A stretch of 64,000 nucleotides of DNA from Atherix ibis. Lineage: Eukaryota; Arthropoda; Insecta; Diptera; Athericidae. The notes below the pieces were generated by a model. That model was not told where the DNA came from. It was given only the letters and a program-made list of their open reading frames with translations, and made no database searches. Location of the stretch: positions 76,867,622-76,931,621 of the forward strand of contig OY282606.1 in NCBI GenBank assembly GCA_958298945.1, read 5' to 3'. The position numbers and the translations under genes are program-made. Below, in pieces: positions 13,443 through 26,692 of the stretch (position 1 is its first letter; each line of letters begins with the position of its first letter).

Positions 13443-14049
13443 AATGAGAGCCGCAAATGTGATGATGGTCAAGATATTTGACCTTACTAAAGAACTTAAG
13501 TTCAGTTTTAACTTTAACTCCTTAGTAAATGAAACTCTAGGCATCAAGTGTGCACTAGGTTTAGGGTCCTCTGCATTCGATGACTTATATCTGAAGTGTC
13601 ATTTTCGAAGATTTTTTCTACGATTGGTGATTTGTAGTGTTTGATATAAAATTTTTAAAATGTCTAAAAAATATTCTCCATATTATGTATATAAGGCTTA
13701 AATGAGCCCCAAAACTGCAAAAAAAGTTAAAATGCGCCACAAACCAGAATGAAACTTTATGGGATGATGTACAATAGTTGATGATAAAATATACAAAAAG
13801 TGTTATAGAATATTTAGAAATGGAGACAGACTCATTTAACTCAAAATCAATAGACTCATTTAATAACACATGGTATTGCTGAAGCTCTACACACTAGTAC
13901 CTTTATAGTTTCAATACATTCAAGATGTGTGCGACTAATTAAAAATTTCGATATTTGGGTTTGTTTTCAATAGAGCTATAAAAAAATTATTGATCATATT
14001 TACCTTTGCAATTCATTATAATTTATATAAATCAAACGTAACGAAAATG
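13443..14049. other. non-coding stretch
   Basis: Nothing recognised. Short frames at 13444-13644 (plus) and 13618-13869 (minus) are unconvincing. Confidence 0.5.
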
Positions 14050-14480
14050 AGTGTTTTCTGATACAAACCATTACTGACGATCAAAAGTGGATACTATAAG
14101 AAACGGCCGATACAGAAAGTCGCATAACCCAGTTTGTACCCAAAAATTATTGATACCACTGAGTAGTGCTGACAATGGGAAAAATTAAAGAAAGAAGCTA
14201 TCTAGATGAGGCTAGGATTGACCCATAAGAAGAGTGTGATGATCCACTATTACGACGCCAGACCACACTCGAAAAAAATATTTGCAATTTTCACCCCATC
14301 CGTCATATACTCGTAGTACAGATATTATACCTTCAGATTACCATTTGCTTAGAGCATTATAAAAGTTCCTGCATTTTATAAGCTTACCAGAACTAGAGGC
14401 TAAGAAAAGGTACTAATTTTTTTGCCAATAAATTCTAGAAGGTCTACAGAAGATGAATGTATAGTGGTTCACAAAATATT
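14050..14480 (+). pseudogene. mariner transposase scrap (catalytic region)
   Basis: Plus-strand frames show pieces of a DD34D mariner catalytic core. TDDQKWIL followed by a stop is near 14073 (family motif TGDEKWI, first D region). HYYDARPHSKK is near 14235 (family HDNARPH, second D). TDIIPSDYHLLRAL is near 14320 (family PDLAPSDYHLF, third D). Only 82 bases separate the second and third aspartate codons, against 105 in a 34-residue spacing, so about 23 bases are missing. The DNA-binding N-terminus and the inverted repeats are not visible. The wording is closest to mauritiana/cecropia-like mariners. This is an old, heavily decayed copy. Confidence 0.6.
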
Positions 14481-14759
14481 AAAAAATAAACTGAACTAAT
14501 ATTAAAACCTTATAAAAACTTACGAATACAATTAAAATAAAAAAAAATTTCCAAATATAGGAGAAACGAAAGATGACTATTCCATCTGTACAATATAGTT
14601 TTAATAATAATATGAATATACAAAAAGAAGTATTGATGTGAAGAATTTTCATTTTAAATTTTATAAATAAAAAAGACCCAAGCAAGAAACTATTTATTGA
14701 CATGTTTTCAAAACGCTCACGTTTAGACCTCGAAAACAACTAAAGTAAACAGCCCCCAA

Positions 14760-14794
14760 GAAAATTTATTACTATCAAAGAGTAATAAATTTTC
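14760..14794. repeat. perfect 14-bp stem, 7-base loop hairpin
   Basis: GAAAATTTATTACT at 14760-14773 and its exact reverse complement at 14781-14794 flank the loop ATCAAAG. Perfect but AT-rich. Function unknown. Confidence 0.8.
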
Positions 14795-16304
14795 CAAGTG
14801 GCAACTTTAGAAAACTAAAAAAAAAACTTCTGTCACTTGGATTGTTGCAAAAAGAACAAATACTCGTTATTAGATGAAAAGTATTCGTATTCGTAATCTC
14901 AGTCGTCAGTCTAGAATGACAGTCTCCAGCACAGTATGTGCAGCTGAGAAGAAACAAACTTAAAGTGGTTTAATAATTTCAGGTGGACATTGATATTTTT
15001 CTATATAATTTATGAAGAATCAATGAATTATTGGTTAAGTGCTAGTGATTGTTACATATCGACATATAAATATTATTCTTCCTACTTATTGGTTTGTTTT
15101 CATTTGTTTTTAAAAATAGTAGTATACTAAGTAAATTTTTTTAATAATATTTTCATTTTCTATTCTCTGCCTCCTTTTTTCCTCTCATCATAAAAAATAG
15201 CATTTAATCAATAACTAATAGTATTTAATTTGCAATAATATCAATTTTAATGCAAGATTGTCGTAGACTTTACCATATTATAAAAGTAATTAAAAGGTGC
15301 AGTCAAGCACCACATTAGAGAGAACAGGAAGACCTTCACCAGAAAATCTCAAAAGTAATAAAGTGGATAACTTTGGTTAATGTTGCCAACTGACGTGAAA
15401 ATATCCAACTAAAAATTGCAATAAAATCAACAAAAACTAGAAAAAAAACAGATTTCACTTCGAGTATAATGGTTAGTCGATTGCTGATCCTAGTCGTCAT
15501 TTTGTTGTTGATCTTGTATTAGAGATCACGATCAGGAAAATGCCATTTGAGTTGAGTTAATTTTATTGATATATTAGAGTAAATATAATCATTAATTATA
15601 AAACTAAGAAGAAAACAAAACAAAGATGAATATGCATTCGTATGTAAAAAATTGCTACTTTGTAAATGAAGAATAAATTTTTAACTAATTTGCATCTACA
15701 TAAAAGTATAAGAACATTAGTAGTATTCTTAATATGGCTAAAAACTGGTCAGACTTTATGAAAACATTATACCTGATGCTGACCATTAAGCCACGAATCA
15801 CATTTTCCAGCGCCAGATTATAGAGAACGCAAAAATATGCGCCTATTTACCGAAGACCTTTGTGAATGTCAAGTCGTCTGCACACGATGCTATTTTTCCT
15901 ACTTGTTTTCTTGCTAGATTGTAATTGGTTCTCTAGTTTTCCTTTTTATTTTTTATATTTTCTCATTGGTCCTCGGTAAATCTAGCAGAAAAAATAGTAC
16001 AAAATATAGAACTGGTTCTATTTCTGAAATCTTGCTTTGAAAGTAGTAGTGGAGCAAGTATTGGCATAAATTCTAGAATTGCAGCCAGCATCGTAGCGAG
16101 CGCGGTACCAAGCAAGACAAGAAATAGGAAAATAGCGTGCGTAAAGTGGGATTTAAATTATTCTAAAACTGATTTGCCTGCTTATAAAAAAAAATTTAGT
16201 CTAGTCGGTCTAATAAATTTTTACTGGTTGCCAAACTATCTTGTGTGTGTGTTAAATTTTATCATTAAGTTTTATCTAATGCCGCATTAAGAAGATCTGA
16301 TCTG
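14795..16304. other. non-coding stretch
   Basis: No gene or element that I can support. A weak hint of a mariner-like GRP motif near 15325-15345 is discussed among the rejected items. Confidence 0.5.
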
Positions 16305-16800
16305 TTATTTATTTCCCTGAAGTGAAGCCTCTTTAGGATAGGTCAATAATTTTTGGAAAAATAGGGCTATCCTATCTAGTAAGATAGCAGAAAATATCTT
16401 ATAGATAATACTCAGCAACGTTATAGCTCTACACTTACTACACTTAGTGACATCTCCTTTTTTTCTTATGAGACAGTTAACATCGGGCATTGATTGGTAC
16501 TTTTATGCTCCGTGCAGTGTATAACTTTCGTAATTAACCAAGTCGCTGGCGATTCTGTCCACACCGGGGGCTGCTTATTGTTCTTGATGGAAGAAGCACA
16601 TCTTCTTCACTGATTAGTGTTAAGAAGTTCAAAAAATGTTCCATCCATCGGTTAATATATAAATTTGGTTGTAAATCAAATCACCCACTTTACTGCGGCA
16701 TATTGAGCAATATAGTGTGTATCGTCTCATCCTGCTCAAAACTAGGTAAAACTTTCACGACTGATTCATTTACCCGATTTTGATTTCCTAGACCAGTTAT
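16305..16800 (-). pseudogene. non-LTR retrotransposon fragment, linker and start of reverse transcriptase
   Basis: Minus-strand reading runs from a linker (FEQDETIHT, then NRWMEHFLNFL, the usual RWxEHFxxLL before the reverse transcriptase) through AAPGVDRIASDLVN (family KAPGxDGIPAEL) to MPDVNCLIRKKGDVTKC and RAITLLSIIYKIFSAILLDRI (family PIxKKGDxxxCxNYRGISLLxxxYKIxSxIL). It ends before the polymerase catalytic residues. At least two frame changes and a stop occur. The FEQDET segment is also present in the 34.6-36.0 kb remnant, so both probably come from one family. The clade is undetermined. Confidence 0.65.
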
Positions 16801-17740
16801 TTATGCCAGGTTTGTTCTTTTATCTGTGTATCTTCGTCTCTGTATTCCGTAATTCATGATAATTCTATACGCGTATTCCGTTCTATGTGAATGGAGCATT
16901 CTTTTCTTCTGTTGCCATTTAAATTTGCTTTGCGTTTAAGTGCCTTATTATTTTCTAGGTTCCAAAGATACCGGTGGTTAATCATGACGTCATCATGTTG
17001 GTTGGAAGTGGTCCCGTTTGAAGATATCCGAATGGTCTTATGGATATATTTCTCTATTAACAAGAAACTTCCGATAACTCTGGTTGAAATTGAAGATTGA
17101 CATATTGAAAACTCTTTGTTTAAAAACAGATTGAGTAAATCTCTTTCTAGGAGACGATTTCGTTTTCGTCTATGCAGCGAATAAATATACTTCAAAGATA
17201 TCTCTGCAAGCCTATATTTTTATCATGAGGATTAGCCCAAAAATATCACAAATTTATTTAGTCCTATTTGTACAACCAGCGAAACGAATCAGTATCAGAC
17301 TGCTTAGATTTAATTCTTAATTACTACTAAGGCAGATAATTATGAATGCACTCTTCTGTATTTAAAATCGCGTAGAAATGCATTGCAAAATATCTGAATA
17401 AATTTTTGGATATCAAAACTGCAATCTTTTTTGTTTATTATTAGTTTCAAAGTTACAATTATCCCTGTTCACGTTCTAATATTCTTAACAATTATTAGAT
17501 TTCAACTCTTTTCAGAAGATCAGACCACATTTATTAAATGTTATCTATGATCGTACTACAAGTTATCTAAAACTTATATAACAAGAAGATCTTCAGTCAT
17601 TACATGAAAACCAAAATTCGAAAAACAAAAAAAAACTTGAACAAAAATTTACAAAGTAACCAAAAAAATATAGAATCAGAGATACTAAGGTGATATCTGA
17701 GGAAGAAAATTTTCATACTAAGTAATTAAGGTGACTCTCA
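16801..17740. other. non-coding stretch
   Basis: Nothing recognised. The frames at 16854-17195 (minus) and 16891-17100 (plus) overlap on opposite strands and match no family. Confidence 0.5.
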
Positions 17741-17742
17741 TA

Positions 17743-17770
17743 CGAGGGTCATTCAACAAGTACTTAGCCT
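17743..17770 (+). repeat. left terminal inverted repeat of the 17.7-kb mariner
   Basis: Pairs with 19006-19033, two mismatches over 28 bases. Transposase binding and cleavage site by analogy with other mariners. Confidence 0.95.
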
Positions 17771-17806
17771 ACAAAAGAAAAACGAAAATTTTGGAAAGGT
17801 GGCAAT

Positions 17807-18855
17807 TTATTTTTCCACATAATCTCCTTCAAGCTCGATACACTTGGCCCAGCGATGCTCTAACTTTTTTAACCCGTCCAAAAAATACATTTTTTTTGAG
17901 GGAAGCAAAATAGACCTCCGTGGCGACGATGACCTCCTCATTCGACCCAAATCTATTCCCGGCGAGTGATTTTTTCAGGTTTGGAAACAAAAAGTAGTCA
18001 CAGGGGGCCAAATCTGGAGAGTACGGTGGATGGGGCAGCAATTCGTAGCGCAATCCGACCAATTTGGCCATGGCGACGGCGGAGGTGTGAGCCGGCACGT
18101 TGTCGTGGTGGAACAGCACTTTTTTCTTCGCAAAGCGGGGCCGCTTTTTCTTCAATTCGATGTCAAATCGGCCCAATAAGTCAGCATAGTAGCGCCCCGT
18201 GATTGTTTTACCCTTCTCAAGGTAATCGATGTGGATCACACCTTGTGAATCCCAGAAAACGGTGGCCATCACCTTTCCGGCCGATCGAACAGTCTTCGCC
18301 TTCTTCGGAGCACGTTCGCCGGGTGAAGTCCACTGTTTCGACTGTTCCTTGGTCTCTGGTTTATACCAGTGAATCCATGTTTCGTCGACGGTCACGAAAC
18401 GACGCAAGAACTCCGATGGATTGCGCTGAAACAGCGCCAAACACGTCGCCGATGTGGTCTCACGGTTGCGCTTGTTTTCCGGTGTAAGCAAGCGCGGCGC
18501 CCATCGCGCCGACAGCTTTCTCATGCCCAGTTCTTCGTGTAGAATATGATGCACCGTTCCTACTGCGATCTAACAGTCTCAGCTATCTCGTGAACCTTCA
18601 ATCGACGGTCTGCCAACAGGAGATCGTGGACTTTTTTAACGTTTTCCTCCGTAGCAGCCGTTTTTGGGCACCTGGGCGTGGCTCATCAAAAACCGACGTG
18701 CGGCCACGAACAAACTCGTTGAACCAATTCTTGACGGTCGCCATCGAAGGAGAAGAGTCACCATACACAGCATCCAAGCGATCTTTAATTTCGCTGCGCG
18801 TTTTCCCTTCCAAAAACAAGAATCTAATCATCGAACGATATTGTTATTTTTCCAT
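17807..18855 (-). pseudogene. mariner transposase (DD34D), broken by one stop and three frameshifts
   Basis: This gene encodes the cut-and-paste transposase of the surrounding element. The start is the ATG at 18855 (M-E-K, then a TAA stop as codon 4 at 18844-18846) and the end is the TAA at 17807-17809, giving about 349 codons, the usual mariner length. The helix-turn-helix half begins IRFLFLEGKTRSEIKDRLDA. The catalytic half has VTVDETWIHWY (first D), FHHDNVPAHTS (second D) and YSPDLAPCDYFLF (third D), with exactly 34 residues between the last two. Lesions: a base missing in the G run at 18666-18668, a base missing near 18569-18572, and one extra A in the A8 run (minus strand) at 17890-17897 that scrambles the last 25 or so residues. 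It closely resembles the irritans/vertumnana-type mariners common in insects; the subfamily is not certain. Confidence 0.93.
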
Positions 18856-19005
18856 TTTTGTGCAATCGACCGACACGCTCGCTTTCAAAAGCGCTCAAAA
18901 CAAAACTAATAAAGGGAATCGACTGCAACTTTGACAGTAGGCTACTAAAAGAATGTACTGCTCGATGGTAAATTTCTTTTGTGACAGCAGTTCCATCGGG
19001 CGGTG

Positions 19006-19033
19006 AGGCTAAGTACTTGTTGAATAACCTTCG
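19006..19033 (-). repeat. right terminal inverted repeat of the 17.7-kb mariner
   Basis: Partner of 17743-17770. Followed by the TA duplication at 19034-19035. Confidence 0.95.
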
Positions 19034-19142
19034 TAAACACTAAGTGGTGACGTTCACGAAAATTTAATATTCACATTTTCTACTGATTCAATGCCTATTT
19101 GAAAATGACGTGGTGACATTAAATTTTATATATACAAGGGGG

Positions 19143-19183
19143 TAATAATTAATATCAGATATATTTTCTGATATTAATAATTA
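19143..19183. repeat. 17-bp AT-rich stem with one mismatch, 7-base loop
   Basis: TTAATATCAGA at 19149-19159 pairs perfectly with TCTGATATTAA at 19167-19177, and the pairing continues outward for six more positions with one mismatch. It lies about 110 bp from the mariner end but is not part of it. Confidence 0.75.
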
Positions 19184-22100
19184 TTTTATCAAAACGCTAT
19201 CGTATCAAGAGTAGCGATATGAAATTACACCAAAACAATTTTATTCATTGTTTTTATTTTGAAAATTTTTATTTGTGCTACCCTCGAAAGGTTCTAAAGA
19301 CAATAAATTTTCACAGCATAATTTTAATTTGAAAACTGAAGGTAAGGGTACGATAATAGTAAAATTTTAAATTGATAGAAATAAGGACCGTGAAACGTTA
19401 GTGCAAAAGAAATAAGAACACATCTTTGCTAAAGGAGCAAGAATATCAAGCAGTGATGAAAATATCCATTTTAGTCGTTAAAAATTTAACACCATCTCAG
19501 CCCAATCACAGTTAGTATACGTAAGAATAGAAAAAAAGGAGAAAGAAATGCAGAAGAGTTCCAAATAGAATTTACCTGTGAATTTTATCTATACTCGGCT
19601 CTTGTTTACGAGTGTATCTATTTGTGGGTCTACAGATTCTCAAATCCTACCGTCAACCATCATCTTTAACTTGAGGGTCTCCATTTAACCCTCCAACTTG
19701 TTTTGGTAGTAAAAAGTACTTCTTTGCCTAACACCAAAGTACAACTTTACTCCGAAACCGCTTATTCCAGTTTCACTACAGAGCTACGCAACATTTAAGC
19801 GGTATCCTTTCCGTATTCTATTTTTTGGCTAAAATAAAAAGAAACGTTCATGAACCCTCTTGTAAGGTAGAATCAAATTTCAAAAATATAGTATGATGGC
19901 GCAATCAACATTTTCAACTTATTATCTGCGATTCTACCGACCAACCCAATCATACTTCCTCCATATTATACACATCCAACCGCCCAACGTTATGTCGCTC
20001 TTAATTTCTCAACCACCCCCAAGGGACCCGTGAACAATAAATGAAATGATATCTCTTGTTAGCTACCCGTGCTAAACGTTCTCGCTCAACCCCTTTTTAT
20101 TTGTGTCGACTCGAGATAACTCCTTAAATAATATTTCATCCTGCAAATGTACGAATAGTAAAAGTATACTCATTGCTCTTTCGGCTCTGCCCAAATTTTC
20201 ATATAAAAATCTACCTAGATTGGAGCTCAAGTCTCCTCTCTACTGATTGCCGAAAATTTCTATAAGTTGACTACTTTCTTACCCCTATTCAACATAACTT
20301 TCTGCCAGCTATTTCCATCTCACACCAACCAACCACCTTTCATAAGATCACCTCACTATCTAATGTGTCGGAACTTTCGGGAATTACTGGAATTATCGGA
20401 GAATTGTCTCTAGCATATCCTACACTTTTGAATAGGATAAGCTTTTTGCCTTTTCGCATTCCCCGATTTGCTTTTCTAGCAAATTCTAGACTACTCAACA
20501 AGAACCATTTTCTCTTCCTGTACAACTGAAAATTCAGAAAGGTGACAACCACAGTTTTTTGCAGATGATTAATGTTCAATGATTCTTCTACAAAACCAAA
20601 AACCAAATATCCTTCCCACAATATTTTCGTATACATAAGTTGCGTTTCAAATTTGCAATGCGTTAACTGAACCAGGATTTGTCTTTCGTTGAGAAGTTCC
20701 CATTTACCATTGACTTAATCATATTTTCTTGAAAGAGAAATGAAAAATTATCGGAAAATGGAGAATCTCATTTATACAAAAGCAAGGCGAAGTCATTTTG
20801 TTATCCATCTTCTATGGGATCTGATTAATTTTAATAAAAAATAAAACACCAAAAAAATAAAAATATTTAAAAATACATGGAAACGATAAGTCAACTTTAT
20901 TGTACCTATACAGTTCTTTCTTTCATTTTCTGTTGGAACAAATAACATAAAGTTTAGACGAAAAAAAATCAATACCTGATTCGGTGGAAAACTTTTCCAA
21001 TTAGACTTTTTTCATATTATTTTGTGACCATACTCTAGGCTTATCAAAGAATATATTATAAATGTTGCGATGTCTTCATTTTTTTGCGGTCCTGCTGACC
21101 CTTTAACTATTAAATTTTCGAATACCACCCACTTATATACAGACTAACATTTTCGTTGGTGCATTAAGTAAAGAGTTTATACCCCAACATCCCTTTTATC
21201 AACAAATACCTTTTCACTAACTAACCAAGGAAACACACCATTTTAAATTCACATGAAAACGAAATTCTTCGGTTTTCTGATAAGAACTATATAAGCTATT
21301 ATTTAACCACAATTTACTCGAGTTATTCTCTCCCCATTTTCAGATATCTTCCCTCTTACAAAGAAGTACGGTAAATGCTCAAATCAAATGGTTTCTAAGT
21401 ACCACCGCCAATGGCATTCTTCACCTCGGAATGGAACCTTAATCACAGTCATAGATGATAAGACCAAATGGTCGCATCGTTCACGAAACAACCCTTTTGA
21501 GGTCAACCCACAATCGCTCTCACATGAATTGTCGTATTCACGAAAAAAGATTTACTCCCACATAACCTCAGGGCACACATTCAAATTGTAATTTTGGGAA
21601 AGGGTGAATGTACGAGTATCTCATTTGGAATATGACTTGGCGTATCTGTACATTTATGACTTTTATAATAGAAAATTTCGAAATCATTGAATACCATCGA
21701 AAGGAAATTTACTATCTGTCAACCATTTGAACCCTTTTACACGTAAGAATATCTTTGGGGCTCATTTAATCACACATTCTCATCTTGATTTGAAGTAATT
21801 AATTTTAATTCGCCAACAATTGAAATTATCATCAAAAATATGTGATAAGCGCTTTAAGATTTCGAGCATAAATGTAGGTATGATAAAGTGCGACTATAAT
21901 TAAAGGGGAAGGTAGATTATTGCTATTGAGACTTAAGGTATCTATTATCGATGTTAGGGTTTAGAGTCTTTAATTTCGGTTGGAGTATTTGTATGCCTGG
22001 TAGGTATATACGTATGCTGACAATTCATTTTACAATAATATTGTTTAAAATTTAAGATAAGAAGTACTATTTCTATTTACATATTTTCTTACAACTCCAG

Positions 22101-25100
22101 TCGTATACATTCTCTTTGTACCGTTACTCGTTATAAAAACTTCCATGCTCTTTGAAAATATCATTCCAAATCTCTTGTAAGAGAATTATCCACAATAATA
22201 CTCCTAGTCGCTTGATTCGATAATGGCCAAGCTAATCAAAGGTAAGCCTAATTAGTTCCCAATAGTCGAAGAAACATCGATGATTGTTAGCTACATTTTC
22301 ATTTTGCACATTACTGTAATGACACCTTTAATCTACTTCTTACCTGTAGCAGTTGACGATACATAACTCATTAAAAAAATACTTTAAAATTTCAAAAAAT
22401 TTCTTATAATTAATTTAATGTATTATTTCTCCCTCCTCTTTTAAGAGTTACCCTTCCAAAGCACAGTTTTCTCTGAACTAAAGCTTTTCCTACTATTGGA
22501 TATATGCTATTTTTTAATAATAATTATTATTAAAACCTCAAAAGATATTGCATCTTAAATGTGAGACCATTAACAACGTTAAGATACGAACTCTAGGAAG
22601 TACCTCTTAGGTTATGTTCAAACCCAATCTGTATTTTAAATATTTCTTTACCTTTTTATTAAGTCAAAATAATAGTTTATCTAGACACTACCTCTTTTTG
22701 AATATTTGAAAGAATATACAAAATATTGGAAAATATCAAACAAACAAAAAAACATTTCAGCAAAAAAATCTTTACTTTTTTCTTAATAACATATTAGCAG
22801 TCTAGCTTAACCATAATTATAAACAAAAGAATATATAAAAATTTGATTCGATTCCCATTTTTGAGGTACATATTTACAATCACTTCTAGACGATTTGTCG
22901 AAACGTAAAAATGGTAAAGAAAACGACGGACTGATCATGCCAATATTAAAAAGGCAAACAAAAGCGTACCCCCTTTTGACAGCTACTACAACCACCTTGG
23001 CCACTAGAATTGAATGGTAACATACGTGTATGCCCACTGAAAGAGATCGTTTCGAGGCTTGACAGTTTCGTTGCTCAAAGTCATCGCCTCTTCTGTTCGA
23101 TCACGTACGATTGTTCCTCAAAACCCATTCGGTAGATCACGTTTGGTGGCTTCCGGTAGATTCAGTGCTTCATTCAGGCACACCAAGAATCTTTTCCTTT
23201 TCTTATCTTATGGGATTCATCGAGCATTATTTTCATAGTTTATTTTTATTCCGTTTTATTTTTTTCTTAATTCTTTTTTTTTCGTCTATTCATTCTTCTA
23301 TTCTGTAAGCAAATACGAAAAATTAAATTTTCCTTTCCTTTCTAAAATAATTGTTATTATCATCAGTAAATAGTTTCCATCTCTTTTTTGCATTTCGGTT
23401 TTATTTTTATTGAAATGTGTTTTAGATTAGCGTATATGAACTGTGTGGTTTGGTAGTTGGGAAAAATGTTGCCTACTAACTCAGTTTACTGATGGTCATG
23501 ATATGATATGGCATAGAAATGTAAGGAATAAAGTGTAAAAGAGCCACATTTTAGCTATTCTTCGAACCTTAAAAAATGTCTGTTCTTTTAGGTTGAGTTA
23601 ATTTATGACATCATATACTCTCTTACAGCACAAAGGTGACACTTTAAATGAGAAATAATTTATAAAAGAAAAAATGAAATAAAATAAAAGTAACCGGCCA
23701 GAATGTCACATCAGACCACATTGCATTGTTATAAAACGCACTCCAAAATGGTCACAATACAATTGGGAAAAATAGACAAACGACAAATGACAAATGAACG
23801 AAACACGTTCTAGTGGGTAGGTACTACCAGTAGGGAAGCATCAAAATTTCATAGTAAGATTGGAAAAAACAACGTACGTGGTTATCGTTTTAAGGAAGTC
23901 TATTTTTGATTATCTAGCGGATGTTGATAAAGAAATTTTGATTTTCTTTCCAATAATTTTTTTTTTGGGATTAGAGGGCATGCTGGGTTAAGTGCTACTG
24001 TGCAATACGAGTCTGGTGTACTAAATGTTCTTGGTTGTATTTTAGAGAGTAGGTAGAATTCTGTGAATGGAAATATGAAAAGGCAAAATGTAGTACTAAA
24101 AAACTACTTCGAATAGATAAATGATTATTTGGCAATCTTTATTAGGCGTACGTAGTTCTAGGAGTTCAGATTTTTCATATTATTGACAATTGAAACGATC
24201 ATGACTGATAAGTATTTTTAGTATTTCTTTATTCAGTCAAGTACAAATTATATTCAATAATTATAGAAAGTGTAATTTTTAAAATAGACTTTTTTATATT
24301 TTAATCGCTTCTAAAAAGACTTTAGAATAAATTTGTTTTTCAGTAAATCCGAATTTATTTACCAGTATTTTTGGTCCTATATATGCTTAACTGTCTAAAG
24401 AGCAAAAATAGAGAATTTTTCATTATCAGGGTTTATATGGCTCTATTTTTATAGTCTATCAAATCCAAATGCAAAAATTGATTTCCCCGAGATATGTATT
24501 ACATATATTTATTGTTAATACAACAAGTAATTCTCCGAATGAATTATAAGAAACCAAAATAAGATAAGCAAAAACTCTGCTAAAAGAGGGTGTATTGAAA
24601 GATCAAAAATAATTTCAAATCCTAATTTGAGGAAATAGAAAAAGCAGGCAGTGAGCAACTTCAATTAAAAAAACTATGCTGCCCGAAAAGGGCTTTCATT
24701 GCGTTCGATAAATAGAATTTCAATATACAATAATATTTATTTTAGACGGCATCACTCAGAGTAGCAACCATAGTAACATTCTTTATATTATTTATAGTTT
24801 ACGTAATCTTACTACCAATAAAATCCGTTTGGTCAGATATATTGATGAAACAGCCTTTTTAATGAGAAAGTTCTTTAGATTATACTTAAAATACTTCCAG
24901 CATAATATATGATTATATTCTTTAATTAATTAATGACAAGAAGAATAAGAGTAGCTAGGAAAAAACGAATTCGGGTTACTTCTACTCTATGCCGTATCCG
25001 ATCAATCCCAACATTCCTTAGCGACAGCTTAATACCTGAGAAAAAATCGTATAAAGGAATCTACATACACGTCTGAAAAAACGATATTAGCAATTTTTTT

Positions 25101-25590
25101 ACATATTAGACGGACAATCTAAATTGTCTATAAATAGTGAACTGCTTGTATGCAGCACAGTACTTAAACTCAAATGAACTTACGGACTTAAATTTCACTC
25201 ACCTTTCTCCGAACTTATTTATCCTTTTGTGGGATAATTATCCATTTTTTCCCTTTCCAGGATTACCCATTCACGATTAACATGAAATATATTAAATGGA
25301 TAGATATTACTAGGCAAAGATAAGGTAATGAGTATTTACTCATTCGGCATTATCTTTATGATTTGCTTGTTACATGATACAAATTTATTTACAAATTAAA
25401 TTGGATCTTTCGAAATTGAATAAAAACATTTTGTACCTCCTTTTTACAACATAGAAAAATCTTGGGTTGACATGAGTAATTATTGTTAATATAAAAATAT
25501 TTATTTTTAAATTGTGAAATTCTTCACAGAATCACCTTATTAAAAAGAGGCCATAAAATGTGTTATGAAGAATATATTTAATAGTAATAA
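19184..25590. other. 6.4-kb stretch without recognisable genes
   Basis: I find no transposon or gene. From about 19600 to 20340 the plus strand is noticeably richer in C than in G. The open frames here (20340-20636 minus, 21388-21591 plus, 22807-23037 minus, 23111-23308 plus) match nothing known to me. A slightly GC-richer patch at 22980-23190 might be regulatory, but I have no direct evidence. Confidence 0.5.
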
Positions 25591-26440
25591 AGGGTATTCC
25601 AAAATTTCACGCAACAAGTAATTTTGATAGAAAACACAGGTTTATAATTTAAGCCTATATGATATGTGGCACCGTTTTGTAGACACCATATATTGTCCAG
25701 GTCCATATCTTGCAATTGAGACTCAAAAATCTAGATTATCATGTCGCGATAGCGATCACAATTAACTGTTGTTTCCTGACCAGCTTTATTTTTGGAGAAA
25801 AATGGTCTGATAATGTCTCAATTTGGGGGATTTGGGGATCCACACCAAACAGTAACACATTATGCATGCATTTGTTCCTAAATAATCATTCGTAGATTTT
25901 CTGAACACTAAATGAGATAATTTTGTCAATTAATCGACAAGATGAAAATGACCCTCGTCGCTGAAGATGATTTTCTTCGAAAAACCAGCATCCACTTGTT
26001 GTTGTTCTATAATCCATTCAACGAACTTCATTCGCTGTGAATGGTCAGGAGGCTTCAGTTCTTGAGTCAATTAAGCTTTATAAGCCTGATGACCGCGGTG
26101 CCAAATTAATGACCGCGGTGTCAAATTGAAGTTCCAGGACCCTCAGCAATAGTCTCACGAACTACTACAGTATTATAGATCACAAATTGATCCACTTTCC
26201 CTAATTTTTTAGTATAAAGAATTATCTCTATTCCGATCATATTTTGTACGAAAATTGCGGACTGTATTGTTAAACCTTCATTATTTTTAAAATATTTCTC
26301 AATAATAAAAATGCATTGGTTTTTCTTGTAGCGCTCCATTTTTAATAACCTTGCACTGTCATCTGTCATGCTGTCTTTTTCTCCGTTGCCAACAATTTAC
26401 TGCACAAATGGCGCAAAATTCAAATCTTGCTCGATCTTAG
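25591..26440 (-). pseudogene. Tc1/mariner transposase fragment, C-terminal part missing (copy A)
   Basis: On the minus strand the transposase begins MERYKKNQCIFIIEKYFKNN near 26341, matching the start of insect DD41D-like transposases. After damage it continues LKPPDHSQRMKFVEWIIEQ, then AGFSKKIIFSDEGHFHL (first catalytic D in SDEGHF), KAGQETTVNCDRYRDMI, and LQDMDLDNIWCLQNGATYH where the second catalytic D (QQDGAT) has become N. Reading then ends in an AAGGG end near 25591. The third catalytic region is missing, as in the copy at 5.6 kb. The two share leader DNA before the start codon (GCCATTTGTGCAGTAAA here, GTCATTTGTGCTGTAAA there). Many frame breaks; inactive. The outer ends are estimates. 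Confidence 0.68.
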
Positions 26441-26670
26441 GGACATTCTATATTAGCAGTAACATAAATCGATTATTAAACGAAAATAAAATAAAAATGT
26501 ATTAATAATTTCTAAATAACTTAATAAATTTATAAATTATCCATTAATGGAAAATATTAAACAAAAACTATGGTACTAAATTGAAGGAAAATACTCTAAC
26601 AGAAATTAAAATGTGAAATAAATAAAATTAAGTACAAAAATAAAAGTCTTTAGAAATAAAAATTTATACA

Positions 26671-26692
26671 ATAATAATAATAATAATAATAA
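26671..26692. repeat. (ATA)n microsatellite
   Basis: About seven ATA units, followed by less regular A/T repeats to about 26700. Confidence 0.9.

Larger units (their letters stand above)
17743..19033 (-). mobile_element. mariner element, full length (1291 bp) with inverted ends
   Basis: The ends are 28-bp imperfect terminal inverted repeats: CGAGGGTCATTCAACAAGTA... at 17743-17770 against the reverse complement of 19006-19033, 26 of 28 identical. Each end is flanked by TA (17741-17742 and 19034-19035), the target duplication of Tc1/mariner elements. Length and layout (about 1.3 kb, one transposase gene, short untranslated ends) are typical of mariner. The interior is clearly more GC-rich than the flanks, which suggests a fairly recent arrival. 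The transposase is broken (separate entry), so it could move only with help from another copy. The ends resemble those of the 40.6-kb element. Confidence 0.95.

Noticed and set aside
15300..15420. Possible mariner DNA-binding fragment (LERTGRPSPENLKS)
   Set aside because: Only a short GRP-like word matches; the flanking frame does not continue in any mariner-like way.
17966..18934. Plus-strand frames within the 17.7-kb mariner
   Set aside because: Antisense shadows of the transposase gene.
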